Source of the DNA: an uncultured Bacteroides sp.
Lineage (GTDB): Bacteria > Bacteroidota > Bacteroidia > Bacteroidales > Bacteroidaceae
Assembly: GCA_900551445.1 (NCBI GenBank)
Contig: URWA01000005.1
Coordinates: 1-64,000 of the forward strand
Direction of reading: 5' to 3'
Length of the DNA: 64,000 nucleotides
The stretch's first letter is position 1; every line of letters starts with the position of its first letter. Positions 32,773-41,760 of this stretch are shown in pieces. Position numbers and translations under genes: made by a program. A model generated the notes under the pieces. It was not told the DNA's origin. It did no database searches and was given only the letters and a program-made list of their open reading frames with translations.

Positions 32773-32780
32773 TATATTTG
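32773..32780 (+). promoter_or_regulatory. -7 box of the rubredoxin gene
   Basis: TATATTTG fits TAnnTTTG and lies 51 bases before the rubredoxin ATG, just after the sirtuin stop codon. Rubredoxin therefore probably has its own transcript. Confidence 0.5.
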
Positions 32781-32831
32781 TTATCATTTTAAACTAAGAA
32801 CAAATACTAACTAATTAAGAATTGACTGATT

Positions 32832-32996
32832 ATGAAAAAGTACATTTGCACAGTATGTGATTGGGTTTACGATCCAGAAGTGGGTGATCCAGATGGAGGT
32901 ATTGCTCCGGGTACAGCTTTTGAAGATCTTCCAGAAGACTGGGTTTGCCCGGTTTGCGGAGTAGGAAAAGAAGATTTCCAGGTAGTAGAAGATTAA
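32832..32996 (+). CDS. rubredoxin
   Basis: The 54-residue protein begins MKKYICTVCDWVYDPEVGD and carries the two knuckles C6-x2-C9 and C39-x2-C42 (WVCPVCGVGKEDF) that bind one iron. It is a small one-electron carrier, in anaerobes usually serving peroxide- or superoxide-reducing enzymes. Length and the highly acidic composition fit classic rubredoxins. No partner such as rubrerythrin is adjacent. It ends at a strong hairpin terminator. Confidence 0.96.
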   Translation: MKKYICTVCDWVYDPEVGDPDGGIAPGTAFEDLPEDWVCPVCGVGKEDFQVVED

Positions 32997-33015
32997 TAAA
33001 CTTTTCTTGATAAGG

Positions 33016-33057
33016 ACGGCCTTCTAAAAAGTATGCCATATACTTTTGGAAGGCCGT
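33016..33057 (+). terminator. terminator of rubredoxin
   Basis: ACGGCCTTC at 33016 pairs with GGAAGGCCGT at the far end, and the stem extends inward through AAAAGTAT/ATACTTTT with small defects. A TTTCTTTTT tail follows. It also separates the convergent MutS-like gene. Confidence 0.8.
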
Positions 33058-33069
33058 TTTCTTTTTGTC

Positions 33070-34866
33070 CTATTCCGGCAGGGTGATGCCCATCTTCCGC
33101 ATCAGGAAACAGGCATTCATGTTCTGTGCCACGCCTTCCCGCAGTTGGTAGGAGAAGGTGAGCTCGTTGTCCTTGATGTCGGCCTCGAAGCAGTAATTCC
33201 GGATTTCATCGGGGAACTGTTCGATGAGGCTGCCCAGCAGGAGGTCGTGGGTGGCGATGATGCCGTTGGCTTTCAGGCGCAGGAACTGGCGGATCAGCTC
33301 GAAGGAGCCTTTTTGCTTGTCGAGCGAGTTGGTGCCTTTCAGAATCTCGTCCAGAATGATGAAGAGCTGTTGTCCTTGGTTCAGCAGGTCGATGATGCGT
33401 TTCAGGCGTTTCAGTTCGGCGAAGAAATACGACTCGTTGTCGGACAGTGAGTCGGACGTGCGGAGGCTGGTAATCAGCTGATGGGGATAGAGCACCAGCT
33501 TGTCGCAGCACACGGGAGCGCCGATGCAGGCCAGCAGGTAGTTCACCCCGATGGTGCGCAGGTAGGTACTTTTCCCGGCCATGTTGGCACCGGTGATGAT
33601 GAGGAAAAACGGGCGCGACGGGAGAGTGGCGTCGTTTTTTACACATTGGGCAGGGGGCATGAGCGGATGTCCCATCCGGGTAGCCAGGAAACAGAACGGT
33701 TTTTCGGCCAGTTCGGGATAGGTGTAAGCGGGGTGATTATAGGCAAAGGTGCCCAGCGAGCAGAGTGCATCCAGTTCTCCGATGGTTTCCAGCCAGCCGG
33801 TGATGTGCTGTCCGTAGCGGGCTTTCCAGCGCTCGATGCGGACAATCTCCTGTAGCTGGAAGAAAAGGCTTCCCTCCAGCAATACATATAAAAACTGGTT
33901 GTTGCGTAAGTCCAGCCGGTCGAGTTCCTTGGAAAGCTGTTGCAAGGCGTCAACGGGTGACTTGCCGTCCATGTCCAACCGGTTCATCAGTTGTTGCAGG
34001 CCGGGAGCTTCCCACTGCTCCTTCTTGGCCAGCGCGATGAGCTGGGCATAGCCGTTGAGGCTTTTCAGCTGTTTGCCGTAGGTTTCCTGCACGTAAGTAG
34101 CCCGTTTGACGATGCCGAAACTGAGAATCAGAAAAAGGCCGAACGAGAGTCCCAGCCAGGTGAAGGAAGTCCATCCGGCCAGCGAAGTAATTAGGAGCAG
34201 CCCGTTGATAAGGGGGACTCCCCACGTAAAGGCTTTTACCCATCCGGCATGCAGGTATTGCGACGGACTCTGGCTCCACGCGCGTAGTTTCTCTCCATCG
34301 GACGCTGTGCCCTGATGGATGAGTCCCGTTACCCGGAACTGTTCCCTGAACAGAGGACGCCGACTCAGGTCCTGTACCATTTGTTGGCGTACGCGGATGG
34401 CTGCAGGCTCACAAAGGTGGTGTTGCAGCCAGTGGGCCAGACAGTCTTTCCCGAAAATGGTACAAGTGCGGTTCATGGCCTGAAACAGGGAGTGGCGTCC
34501 GAACACGTCGAGGTCGAAGGTATAAGGATGTGACGGATTGACGTAGGCTTTTCCGTCGTCGAAGCTGCTGTAGTCGCCGGAGAGTGCCTGTAATTCTTCC
34601 TTTTGGACACGTACCTCGGTTTCCAGCCATTTCTTCCGGTAGAAGAGCCGGCTGTGCAGTTTCACGAAGATGAAAAACGGGAGAAAGGTGAGGCAGATGC
34701 TGGTTGTCAGCAATGCAGGCTGGTGGAAAAAACAATAGATTCCGGCCAGCCCGGCTGCGAACAGGATTACGCGGAGGGCGCTGACGCGTGCGATTTGTCG
34801 TTTGACTTTGCGCAACCGACCTTCTGCCGAGGCCAGTCGTCCGTGGTAGTAGTTTTCAGGGTTCAT
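33070..34866 (-). CDS. membrane-anchored MutS-like ATPase
   Basis: I place the start at the internal ATG giving MNPENYYHGRL (598 residues), because the upstream in-frame extension runs into intergenic sequence shared with the divergent LacI gene. The C-terminal third is a MutS ATPase: Walker A GANMAGKST at 426-434, the LSDNESYF loop, Walker B FIILDEILKGTN and the ATHD switch. Mismatch-recognition domains are absent. Instead, four hydrophobic helices at about 29-47, 50-70, 211-230 and 232-252 predict an inner-membrane protein. Homologues in Bacteroidetes are annotated as DNA mismatch repair proteins, but the membrane anchor makes a role in repair doubtful. The function is unknown. Confidence 0.88.
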   Translation of the reverse strand: MNPENYYHGRLASAEGRLRKVKRQIARVSALRVILFAAGLAGIYCFFHQPALLTTSICLTFLPFFIFVKLHSRLFYRKKWLETEVRVQKEELQALSGDYSSFDDGKAYVNPSHPYTFDLDVFGRHSLFQAMNRTCTIFGKDCLAHWLQHHLCEPAAIRVRQQMVQDLSRRPLFREQFRVTGLIHQGTASDGEKLRAWSQSPSQYLHAGWVKAFTWGVPLINGLLLITSLAGWTSFTWLGLSFGLFLILSFGIVKRATYVQETYGKQLKSLNGYAQLIALAKKEQWEAPGLQQLMNRLDMDGKSPVDALQQLSKELDRLDLRNNQFLYVLLEGSLFFQLQEIVRIERWKARYGQHITGWLETIGELDALCSLGTFAYNHPAYTYPELAEKPFCFLATRMGHPLMPPAQCVKNDATLPSRPFFLIITGANMAGKSTYLRTIGVNYLLACIGAPVCCDKLVLYPHQLITSLRTSDSLSDNESYFFAELKRLKRIIDLLNQGQQLFIILDEILKGTNSLDKQKGSFELIRQFLRLKANGIIATHDLLLGSLIEQFPDEIRNYCFEADIKDNELTFSYQLREGVAQNMNACFLMRKMGITLPE

Positions 34867-35079
34867 ATTTCTGCATTTGTGTAAACACGGCAAAGGAACG
34901 AAAAAGTGTAAGATTGCGGCTGAAAAATCTGTTAAAAGATTGAATCTGTTTGTGTTTTTCATGAATAAATCCCTTCTTTGCAAGGAAATCAAAATGTTTT
35001 TATAGAAAGTGTGCGCGGTAACGCGTTTTCTTTTAGAGTAAATGCGTGCTCGCACACACATTTTTTTGAGAACCTATCT

Positions 35080-36165
35080 ATGCAGAAGAACAAAAACATG
35101 CGGCTGACCGACATTGCCCGTCTGGCCAATGTGTCGGTGGGTACAGTCGACCGTGTGATTCACAATCGGGGACGTGTTTCGGAAGAGAATATCCGTCGGG
35201 TGAAGGAAATCATGGAGCAGGTGGGATACAAGCCTAATCTGATTGCCCGTTCGTTGGCCGTCAAGAAGCCTTGCCACCTGGTAGCCTTGATTCCGGATTT
35301 CCGTGCGGGCGACTACTGGAGTGCCATGGAATATGGCATCCGCCGGGCCGAGGAAGAGTTGGAGAGTTATGGAGTGAAGGTCACGGTACTGACTTTCGAC
35401 CAATACAGTGAAAGCAGTTTCGAGGAGACGGCCTCCCGTTTGCTGAACTTGCCGGAGGCGGTGGACGGCGTGGTGGTGGGAACCCTGTTCAAGGAGGCGG
35501 TCATCCGTCTGTCGGCTTTGCTCGATGCACGTGAGGTCCCGTATGTGTATGTGGATTCGGACATCGAGGAACAGCATCGGCTGGCATATTACGGAACGGA
35601 TTCCGTGGCTGGCGGTGAAATCGGAGCCCGGATGCTGTTGGCTTCCATGGCCTTTCAGGGTGATATCCTGGTGGCCCGGATTCAGCACGGAAAAGGCGGG
35701 CTTTCCACACAGGGAGAGAAACGCTACCTCGGTTTCCGCCGTTACCTGGCGCAGCAACGTTGCACCATGCAACTGGTGGAGGTGGAACTGTGGATAGGGG
35801 ATGAGGCACACAACAGGCAGGTGCTCGACGAGGCTTTCCGGCATCATCCGGGAATCCGTGGGGCGGTGACTTTCAATTCTTCCTGCTACATTCTCGGTGA
35901 ATACCTGGAAAAGCAGAGAAGGAAAGACATCCGGCTGGTGGGGTATGACTTGATTGACCCGAACGTGAGGCTGCTGAACGAAGGTTATGTGCAGGCGTTG
36001 ATTGCCCAGCGTCCGGAGTTGCAGGGCTACAACGGGGTGAAGGCGCTGAGCAGGCTGCTCCTTTTCGATGAACGCCCGCCCGTGGTGAACCTGTTGCCGA
36101 TAGACATTTTGTTGAAAGAGAATTATCAGTTTTATAATAAAGTATCGAATTTATTGCTAATCTAA
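35080..36165 (+). CDS. LacI-family transcriptional regulator of the hexuronate operon
   Basis: The protein has an N-terminal LacI helix-turn-helix (MRLTDIARLANVSVGTVDRV, followed by hinge GYKPNLIARSLA) and a periplasmic-binding-protein-like effector domain to the end. I use the ATG at 35080 (361 residues); the ATG at 35098, directly before RLTDIA, is an alternative. It is 5 bases upstream of an SDR oxidoreductase gene and then uxuA, so it very likely senses a hexuronate intermediate and controls this operon, including itself. An ACGCGT-containing near-palindrome around 35017-35055 upstream could be the operator; this is not demonstrated. Confidence 0.92.
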   Translation: MQKNKNMRLTDIARLANVSVGTVDRVIHNRGRVSEENIRRVKEIMEQVGYKPNLIARSLAVKKPCHLVALIPDFRAGDYWSAMEYGIRRAEEELESYGVKVTVLTFDQYSESSFEETASRLLNLPEAVDGVVVGTLFKEAVIRLSALLDAREVPYVYVDSDIEEQHRLAYYGTDSVAGGEIGARMLLASMAFQGDILVARIQHGKGGLSTQGEKRYLGFRRYLAQQRCTMQLVEVELWIGDEAHNRQVLDEAFRHHPGIRGAVTFNSSCYILGEYLEKQRRKDIRLVGYDLIDPNVRLLNEGYVQALIAQRPELQGYNGVKALSRLLLFDERPPVVNLLPIDILLKENYQFYNKVSNLLLI

Positions 36166-36170
36166 TTATT

Positions 36171-36986
36171 ATGGCAAACGAATTATTTAATGTAGACGGC
36201 AAGGTAGTCGTCATGACCGGGGGAGCCGGTGTGTTGGGAAAAGGTATTTCCAAGTATTTGGCTGCACAAGGTGCAAAAATGGTCATTCTTGACCGTAGTG
36301 AAGAAGCAGGAAAAGCATTGGTCGCAGAAATTGTGGCACAGGGTCACGAAGCTACTTTCTGGTACACTGATGTGATGCAGAAAGAAGTGCTGGAACAGAA
36401 CAAGAAAGACATTCTGGAAAAGTATGGCCGCATAGACGTTTTGCTGAACGCTGCAGGCGGAAACATGGCAGGTGCTACCATCGCTCCGGACAAGACTTTC
36501 TTCGATTTGCAGATTGATGCGTTCAAGAAGGTGGTCGACCTGAACCTCTTCGGTACGGTATTGCCGACCATGGTCTTTGCCGATGTCATGGTAAAACAGA
36601 AAAAAGGAGCCATCGTGAACTTTTGTTCTGAATCTGCCCTCCGTCCGTTGACTCGTGTGGTAGGTTATGGGGCTGCAAAGGCTGCCATTGCCAACTTCAC
36701 CAAATACATGGCTGGCGAACTGGCTATCAAGTTCGGCGACGGCTTGCGTGTGAACGCCATTGCTCCGGGCTTCTTCCTGACTGAACAGAACCGTACGTTG
36801 CTGACCAATCCGGATGGCTCACTGACCGACCGTTCCAGAACGATTCTGGCTCACACTCCGTTTGGACGTTTCGGCGAACCGGAAGATTTGTATGGTACCA
36901 TCCACTACCTCATCAGCGATGCATCCAGCTTCGTAACAGGTACGGTAGCTGTCATCGACGGTGGATTTGATGCTTTCTCTATTTAA
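36171..36986 (+). CDS. SDR-family D-mannonate oxidoreductase (fructuronate reductase), probable
   Basis: The 271-residue protein is a classical short-chain dehydrogenase: the NAD(P)-binding TGGAGVLGKGIS at about 15-26, NAAGG near 97, the catalytic serine in FCSESA and Y-x3-K in GYGAAKAA, and a C-terminal VTGTVAVIDGGFDAF. Being next to mannonate dehydratase and behind a LacI regulator, it most likely reduces D-fructuronate to D-mannonate, the step before UxuA. In E. coli that step is performed by UxuB, a long-chain dehydrogenase, so this would be a non-homologous replacement. The assignment rests on context. Confidence 0.85.
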   Translation: MANELFNVDGKVVVMTGGAGVLGKGISKYLAAQGAKMVILDRSEEAGKALVAEIVAQGHEATFWYTDVMQKEVLEQNKKDILEKYGRIDVLLNAAGGNMAGATIAPDKTFFDLQIDAFKKVVDLNLFGTVLPTMVFADVMVKQKKGAIVNFCSESALRPLTRVVGYGAAKAAIANFTKYMAGELAIKFGDGLRVNAIAPGFFLTEQNRTLLTNPDGSLTDRSRTILAHTPFGRFGEPEDLYGTIHYLISDASSFVTGTVAVIDGGFDAFSI

Positions 36987-37016
36987 TCGAGTACGAACCT
37001 TAAAACAAGAAACGTT

Positions 37017-38195
37017 ATGTATTTATGTGAACAAACCTGGCGCTGGTATGGCCCGAACGACCCGGTGTCTTTGTGGGACATCAAGCAGGCCGGTGCCACA
37101 GGTATCGTCAATGCCTTGCATCACATTCCGAACGGAGAAGTGTGGACGGTAGAAGAAATCATGAAACGCAAGCAGATGATTGAGGAAGTCGGCTTGAAGT
37201 GGAGTGTGGTAGAAAGTGTGCCGGTACACGAACATATCAAGACGCAGACCGGCGATTTCATGAAATATATCGAGAACTACAAGGAAAGTCTGCGCAATCT
37301 GGCGAAGTGTGGCATTTACATTGTGACCTACAACTTCATGCCGGTGCTCGACTGGACCCGTACGGACTTGGCTTATACCATGCCCGACGGTTCCAAGGCT
37401 TTGCGCTTTGAACGGGCTGCCTTCGTGGCTTTCGACCTCTTCATCCTGAAACGTCCGGGAGCAGAAAAGGATTACACCGAGGAAGAAAAAGCCAAGGCCA
37501 AGGCTCGCTACGAACAGATGGACGAAGAAGAAATCCACCGTCTGACCCGCAACATGATTGCCGGACTGCCGGGTTCGGAAGAGAGCTTCACGCTGGAACA
37601 GTTCCAGCATGAACTGGACCGCTACAAGGACATCGATGCCGAAAAGCTGCGCTCCAACCTGATTTTCTTCCTGAAACAAATCTGCCCGGTAGCCGATGAG
37701 GTAGGTGTGAAACTGGTGATCCATCCGGACGATCCGCCACAGACAATTTTGGGCTTGCCGCGTATCATGAGTACGGAAGAAGATTTCCGCAAGCTGGTGG
37801 AAGCCGTGCCAAACGAATCCAACGGTTTGTGCCTTTGCACGGGCTCGCTGGGCGTCAGTGCCAAGAACGACCTGGCCGGCATGATGGAGCGCTGGGGCGA
37901 CCGCATCAATTTCGTACACTTGCGCAGCACACAGCGTGATGCCGAAGGCAACTTCTTCGAAGCCAACCACCTGGAGGGTGATGTAGACATGTATCACGTG
38001 ATGAAGAACTTCCTGCTCATGCAGCAGCGCCGCAAGGTCTCAATCCCGATGCGTCCGGACCATGGCCATCAGATGATTGACGACTTGAAGAAGAAAACCA
38101 ATCCGGGCTACTCTTGCCTGGGCCGCCTGAGAGGACTGGCCGAACTGAGAGGACTGGAAATGGGTATCGCCAAATCAATGGAAGAACAAAACTGA
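37017..38195 (+). CDS. uxuA: mannonate dehydratase
   Basis: UxuA dehydrates D-mannonate to 2-keto-3-deoxygluconate in glucuronate breakdown, using a divalent metal. The 392-residue length is usual. Family-typical segments are EQTWRWYGPNDPVSLWDI at the N terminus, YNFMPVLDWTRTDL, VKLVIHPDDPP with metal-site histidine, CTGSLGVSAKNDL and the RPDHGHQM motif near the end. It is the third gene of the LacI-SDR-uxuA operon and is followed by a good terminator. Confidence 0.96.
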   Translation: MYLCEQTWRWYGPNDPVSLWDIKQAGATGIVNALHHIPNGEVWTVEEIMKRKQMIEEVGLKWSVVESVPVHEHIKTQTGDFMKYIENYKESLRNLAKCGIYIVTYNFMPVLDWTRTDLAYTMPDGSKALRFERAAFVAFDLFILKRPGAEKDYTEEEKAKAKARYEQMDEEEIHRLTRNMIAGLPGSEESFTLEQFQHELDRYKDIDAEKLRSNLIFFLKQICPVADEVGVKLVIHPDDPPQTILGLPRIMSTEEDFRKLVEAVPNESNGLCLCTGSLGVSAKNDLAGMMERWGDRINFVHLRSTQRDAEGNFFEANHLEGDVDMYHVMKNFLLMQQRRKVSIPMRPDHGHQMIDDLKKKTNPGYSCLGRLRGLAELRGLEMGIAKSMEEQN

Positions 38196-38232
38196 TAAAT
38201 CAGCTGACCGCTGAGGGTGTATAAATGAAGAA

Positions 38233-38275
38233 AATGGTTCATGGAGGAGAGAATCCGTTCATGGACCATTTTTTT
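38233..38275 (+). terminator. terminator of the hexuronate operon
   Basis: AATGGTTCATG pairs with CATGGACCATT (one T-G wobble) and a run of thymines follows. Confidence 0.75.
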
Positions 38276-38372
38276 GTGCTTCTTTTAGAATGGAGGAAGG
38301 GGGCATTTTGTTTTCTAAATAAAAAGAGAGGGAAAGATTAGTCCGGTTTGGGGTACATATCTTTTTGTTTTT

Positions 38373-38470
38373 TACGTTTCGCAGGGCCGAGCCGTACGTT
38401 TCTCCGCCCGGAAACATACGGCTCCCGATGCGGAAACGTATGTTTCCGGGCAGGGAAACGTAGGAAACGG
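38373..38470. repeat. AAACGTA half-site array, exact 22-bp period
   Basis: TACGTTTC occurs at 38373 and 38395, and GGAAAC[AG]TA at 38410, 38432 and 38454, each step exactly 22 bases. The two orientations face each other, so GAGCCGTACGTTTC and GGAAACATACGGCTC can also form a hairpin around 38391-38424. This lies in the 417-base gap between uxuA and the beta-galactosidase gene; besides this array and the two terminators flanking it I see nothing else in the gap. The motif and period are related to the array at 2937-3065. Confidence 0.75.
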
Positions 38471-38555
38471 TGAGGGGTTTCCACATGATTTCTAGGACAT
38501 TTGGGACTTCTTGTGCAGGCTGAGCTGGTGTAACTGTTAGAAATGAAGCAAAAAA

Positions 38556-38585
38556 AACGCCCCGACCGGGAAGGGTCGGAGCGTT
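38556..38585 (-). terminator. terminator of the beta-galactosidase gene
   Basis: AACGCCCCGACC pairs with GGTCGGAGCGTT except at one position, with a six-base loop. On the minus strand the stem runs into eight thymines. Confidence 0.75.
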
Positions 38586-38612
38586 ACAGTCATAAACTAT
38601 AAGGTTCAGGGT

Positions 38613-41600
38613 TTATTCACACGCAATGTAGCCTTTCACCGGAGTCATGATGAAAGTAAATTCATAGTCTCCGTAAGGCAGCATGTATTTGTCTTCCGGC
38701 AGGGCACCCCAGCTGTTGACACAGCCCAGACCCATCTGTGCCTTGTCAATCAGCAGGTTGGTCAGGTCGGCTTCTTCTACTTCGAAGGAGTGGCTCTGTT
38801 TCTTTTCCAGCCCGTCGTCCAAAGAAGCGATGGTGTAGTGGAGGGCAGAAGCGGAGAACGGGGCTTCAGCCACGAACATCAGTCCGTTGCCGGCTACGTT
38901 CAGCTGTCTCCACCAGCGGATGTCGGTTTTGGTACCGGTCTCCTGCGGACGGATGTACGGATAGAACTGGTCGCTTACGCTCTGGTTGTAGATGCCCAGG
39001 TCGGTGCAGTGGTTGCGGTCTACGTAGTTTTCTATCGGGCCGCGGCCATAGTAGGAAATCTTTTCAAAGGATTTCGGCATGACCATCTGCATACCGAAGC
39101 GGAACATCGGCGATACCTTGGCACTCTTGTCGGCCACCATCTTCTGGGTGACTTTCACGGCACCTTCGTTGTTAATCTGGTAGGTGAGATACAGTTTGGC
39201 CGATACCTCTGTGAGGTCGTAAGTGGAATTGACCACGGCCAGTCCGTTTTCTACCTTGTAGTTGAAGTCGGTCAGCTTGATGCCCGGGTTCTTCCATGCG
39301 GCATATTTTTTCTGCAGGCCGGCACCGAAGTCGTTGTCGGTCGGGGCACGCCAGAAGTTCGGCGTCAAGGCTTCACCTTCTTTGAGCATGCTTACTCCGT
39401 TCACATCGTATCTGTCCAGATAACCGTTGCGTTTGCTGAATTCCAGATGGAATCCGTTGCCTTCCACGGCGATGTAGTCCGGATAGTTCGGGTTGATTTG
39501 CGGTTCAACCACCTGCTGGTTAGTTTCCGCTACGTTCTTCAAGTCCATGGCAGGAGCCTTGTACGGGTTGAGTACCAGCTGGTCTTTGGCCACTACGGAG
39601 CCTGCCGGGAGCAAGCCTTCGCGGTTCTTCTGGATGTATTTCACGTTGAGCAGCCATTCTCCGTACTGGCAGGTTTTGCCCAGGTCAAGTTTCACGGTTG
39701 CAGTCTGGTGAGGAGCTACGTTCAGGTTGTCTACACGTCCGCTGCGGATGGTTTTTCCATCTTTCAGCACTTCCCATTCCAGGGCGTAGGCCGACAGGTC
39801 GCGGAAGAAGTTCTCGTTGTACACCTTGATCTCTCCCTTGGACAGGTCGCCCGGAGTGGTCCAGATGTTCTGGTAGAAGTATTGCACTTCGTAGGCGTGC
39901 GGGTTCGGTTTGCGGTCGGGGCTGATGAGGCCGTTGTCGCAGAAGTTCTTGTCTTCGGAATCATCCATGCGGTTGAAGTCGCCGGCATAGGCATAAATCA
40001 TCTTGCCGTTCTTGCCGGTCCAGCGGATAGACTGGTCGACGAAGTCCCAGATGAATCCTCCCTGGTATTTCGGATATTTGCGAATCAAATCCCAGTATTC
40101 CTTGAAGCCACCTTCGGAGTTACCCATGGCATGTGCATATTCACACTGAATCAGCGGCTTCTGGTATTTGTCGTTCTTGCTGTATTCTTCACACCACTTG
40201 TAGCCGGCATACATCGGGCAGTAGATATCGGTCTTTCCGTCGATGCGGGCCTGTTCGTATTGTACGGCGCGGCTGGGGTCTTCTGCCTTGATCCAGTCGT
40301 AAGCGGCTTCGAAGTTCGGACCGTAGCCGGCTTCGTTACCCAATGACCAGAAGATGATGCTCGGGTGGTTGAAACCACGCTGCACGTTGCGCTGGTTGCG
40401 TTCCAGATGGGCTTTCTTGTAGCTGGGTTCTTTGGCCAGTGTCTCTTCGCCGTAGCCCATTCCGTGGGATTCGATGTTGGCTTCGGCTACCACATAAATA
40501 CCGTATTTGTCGCAGAGGTCATACCAGAAATTGTCGTCCGGATAGTGGCAGGTTCTCACGGCGTTGATGTTGAGCTGCTTCATAATCTGGATGTCCTGAA
40601 TCATGCGGGCCCGTGAAACCACGTATCCGCCGTCGGGGTCGATTTCATGGCGGTCAGCTCCTTTGAAGAGTACCGGCTGGCCGTTGACCAGAATCTGTGC
40701 GTTCTTGAGTTCAATCTTGCGGAAACCTACTTTCACCGGTACCACCTCACTGGTCTTGCTGCCGTCTTTCAGGGTTGCACGCAAGGTGTACAGGTAGGGT
40801 GTTTCTGCACTCCACTTCTGCGGATTGTTGACCTGCATTGTGGCAGATACCTTGCCGGATCCTTTCACGTCGGTAGAAGCCACGGTCTGGTTCTTGGCAT
40901 CCAGCAGTTCCAGACTGACATTGCCGCTTCCTTTCAGGTTCAGGGTGATGGCCAGTGAACCGTTCTTGTATTCGCTGTCCAGGTCGGGAGTGACGCGGAT
41001 GTCGTCGATGCGTTTCTTGTTGCGGGCATAGAGGTAGCAGTCGCGTGCCACACCGGTGTAGCGGAAGAAGTCCTGGTCTTCCAGATACGAGCCGTCGCAC
41101 CAGCGGAACACCTGGAAGGCAATCAGGTTTTTCTGTCCCGGTTTCAGGTACGGTGTCAGGTTGAATTCGGCTTCCAGCTTGCTGTCTTCACTGTAGCCCA
41201 CGAACTTGCCGTTTACCCACAGGTACATGTTGGAGCTGACAGCCCCGAAGTGGGCAATGATGTCTTTTCCGCTCCAGTCGGCCGGCACCATAATCTCCCG
41301 GCGGTAAGAGCCTACATGGTTTTGTTCGGTCGGCACATAAGGAGGGTTGTTTTCAAAACGGCTTCGCCACGGGTAGCCGGTATTCACATAAATCGGGTCG
41401 CCATATCCTTGTGTTTCCCATACACCCGGCACTTGCAGGTTGTCCCAGCCTTTGTCGTTGAAGCCGACTTTCCAGAAGTCGGTGGGGCGGGCATCGGCAT
41501 TGCGTACCCAGAAGAACTTCCAGGTGCCGTTCAGGCTCATGAAGTTCTTGGAGTCTTCCTTGACGGCCTTGGCAGCCATTTCTGCATTTTCATACGCAAA

Positions 41601-41726
41601 GAAGTTTGCGTGCATCGGTGCCCGGTTGATGGCGTTGACCTCGGGGTCTTGCCATTCTTTGAACGTCTGTGCGCTGGCCGAGAGCACACAGGCACCTAAG
41701 ATTCCTAACACGAATTGTTTTTTCAT
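38613..41726 (-). CDS. GH2 beta-galactosidase, exported
   Basis: This is a 1037-residue LacZ-type glycoside hydrolase with a signal peptide (ends near SASAQ), so it acts in the periplasm or at the surface. The domain order is sugar-binding jelly roll (about 60-230), immunoglobulin-like domain, TIM barrel (about 345-640), a second Ig-like domain, and the C-terminal beta-sandwich small chain. The acid/base is E465 in WSLGNEAGYG and the nucleophile E529 in IQCEYAHAMGN. It stands alone rather than inside a sus locus; it could act with the GH110 enzyme encoded elsewhere in the window, but no link is shown. Confidence 0.94.
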   Translation of the reverse strand: MKKQFVLGILGACVLSASAQTFKEWQDPEVNAINRAPMHANFFAYENAEMAAKAVKEDSKNFMSLNGTWKFFWVRNADARPTDFWKVGFNDKGWDNLQVPGVWETQGYGDPIYVNTGYPWRSRFENNPPYVPTEQNHVGSYRREIMVPADWSGKDIIAHFGAVSSNMYLWVNGKFVGYSEDSKLEAEFNLTPYLKPGQKNLIAFQVFRWCDGSYLEDQDFFRYTGVARDCYLYARNKKRIDDIRVTPDLDSEYKNGSLAITLNLKGSGNVSLELLDAKNQTVASTDVKGSGKVSATMQVNNPQKWSAETPYLYTLRATLKDGSKTSEVVPVKVGFRKIELKNAQILVNGQPVLFKGADRHEIDPDGGYVVSRARMIQDIQIMKQLNINAVRTCHYPDDNFWYDLCDKYGIYVVAEANIESHGMGYGEETLAKEPSYKKAHLERNQRNVQRGFNHPSIIFWSLGNEAGYGPNFEAAYDWIKAEDPSRAVQYEQARIDGKTDIYCPMYAGYKWCEEYSKNDKYQKPLIQCEYAHAMGNSEGGFKEYWDLIRKYPKYQGGFIWDFVDQSIRWTGKNGKMIYAYAGDFNRMDDSEDKNFCDNGLISPDRKPNPHAYEVQYFYQNIWTTPGDLSKGEIKVYNENFFRDLSAYALEWEVLKDGKTIRSGRVDNLNVAPHQTATVKLDLGKTCQYGEWLLNVKYIQKNREGLLPAGSVVAKDQLVLNPYKAPAMDLKNVAETNQQVVEPQINPNYPDYIAVEGNGFHLEFSKRNGYLDRYDVNGVSMLKEGEALTPNFWRAPTDNDFGAGLQKKYAAWKNPGIKLTDFNYKVENGLAVVNSTYDLTEVSAKLYLTYQINNEGAVKVTQKMVADKSAKVSPMFRFGMQMVMPKSFEKISYYGRGPIENYVDRNHCTDLGIYNQSVSDQFYPYIRPQETGTKTDIRWWRQLNVAGNGLMFVAEAPFSASALHYTIASLDDGLEKKQSHSFEVEEADLTNLLIDKAQMGLGCVNSWGALPEDKYMLPYGDYEFTFIMTPVKGYIACE

Positions 41727-41760
41727 GGATAATTATATTTATTAGAATGATAATGATTTT

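Noticed and set aside
34867..35061. N-terminal extension of the MutS-like protein up to 35061
   Set aside because: The extra 65 residues are basic and irregular, and they run across the whole intergenic region into the leader of the divergent LacI gene. The internal start gives a normal protein beginning MNPENYYHG.
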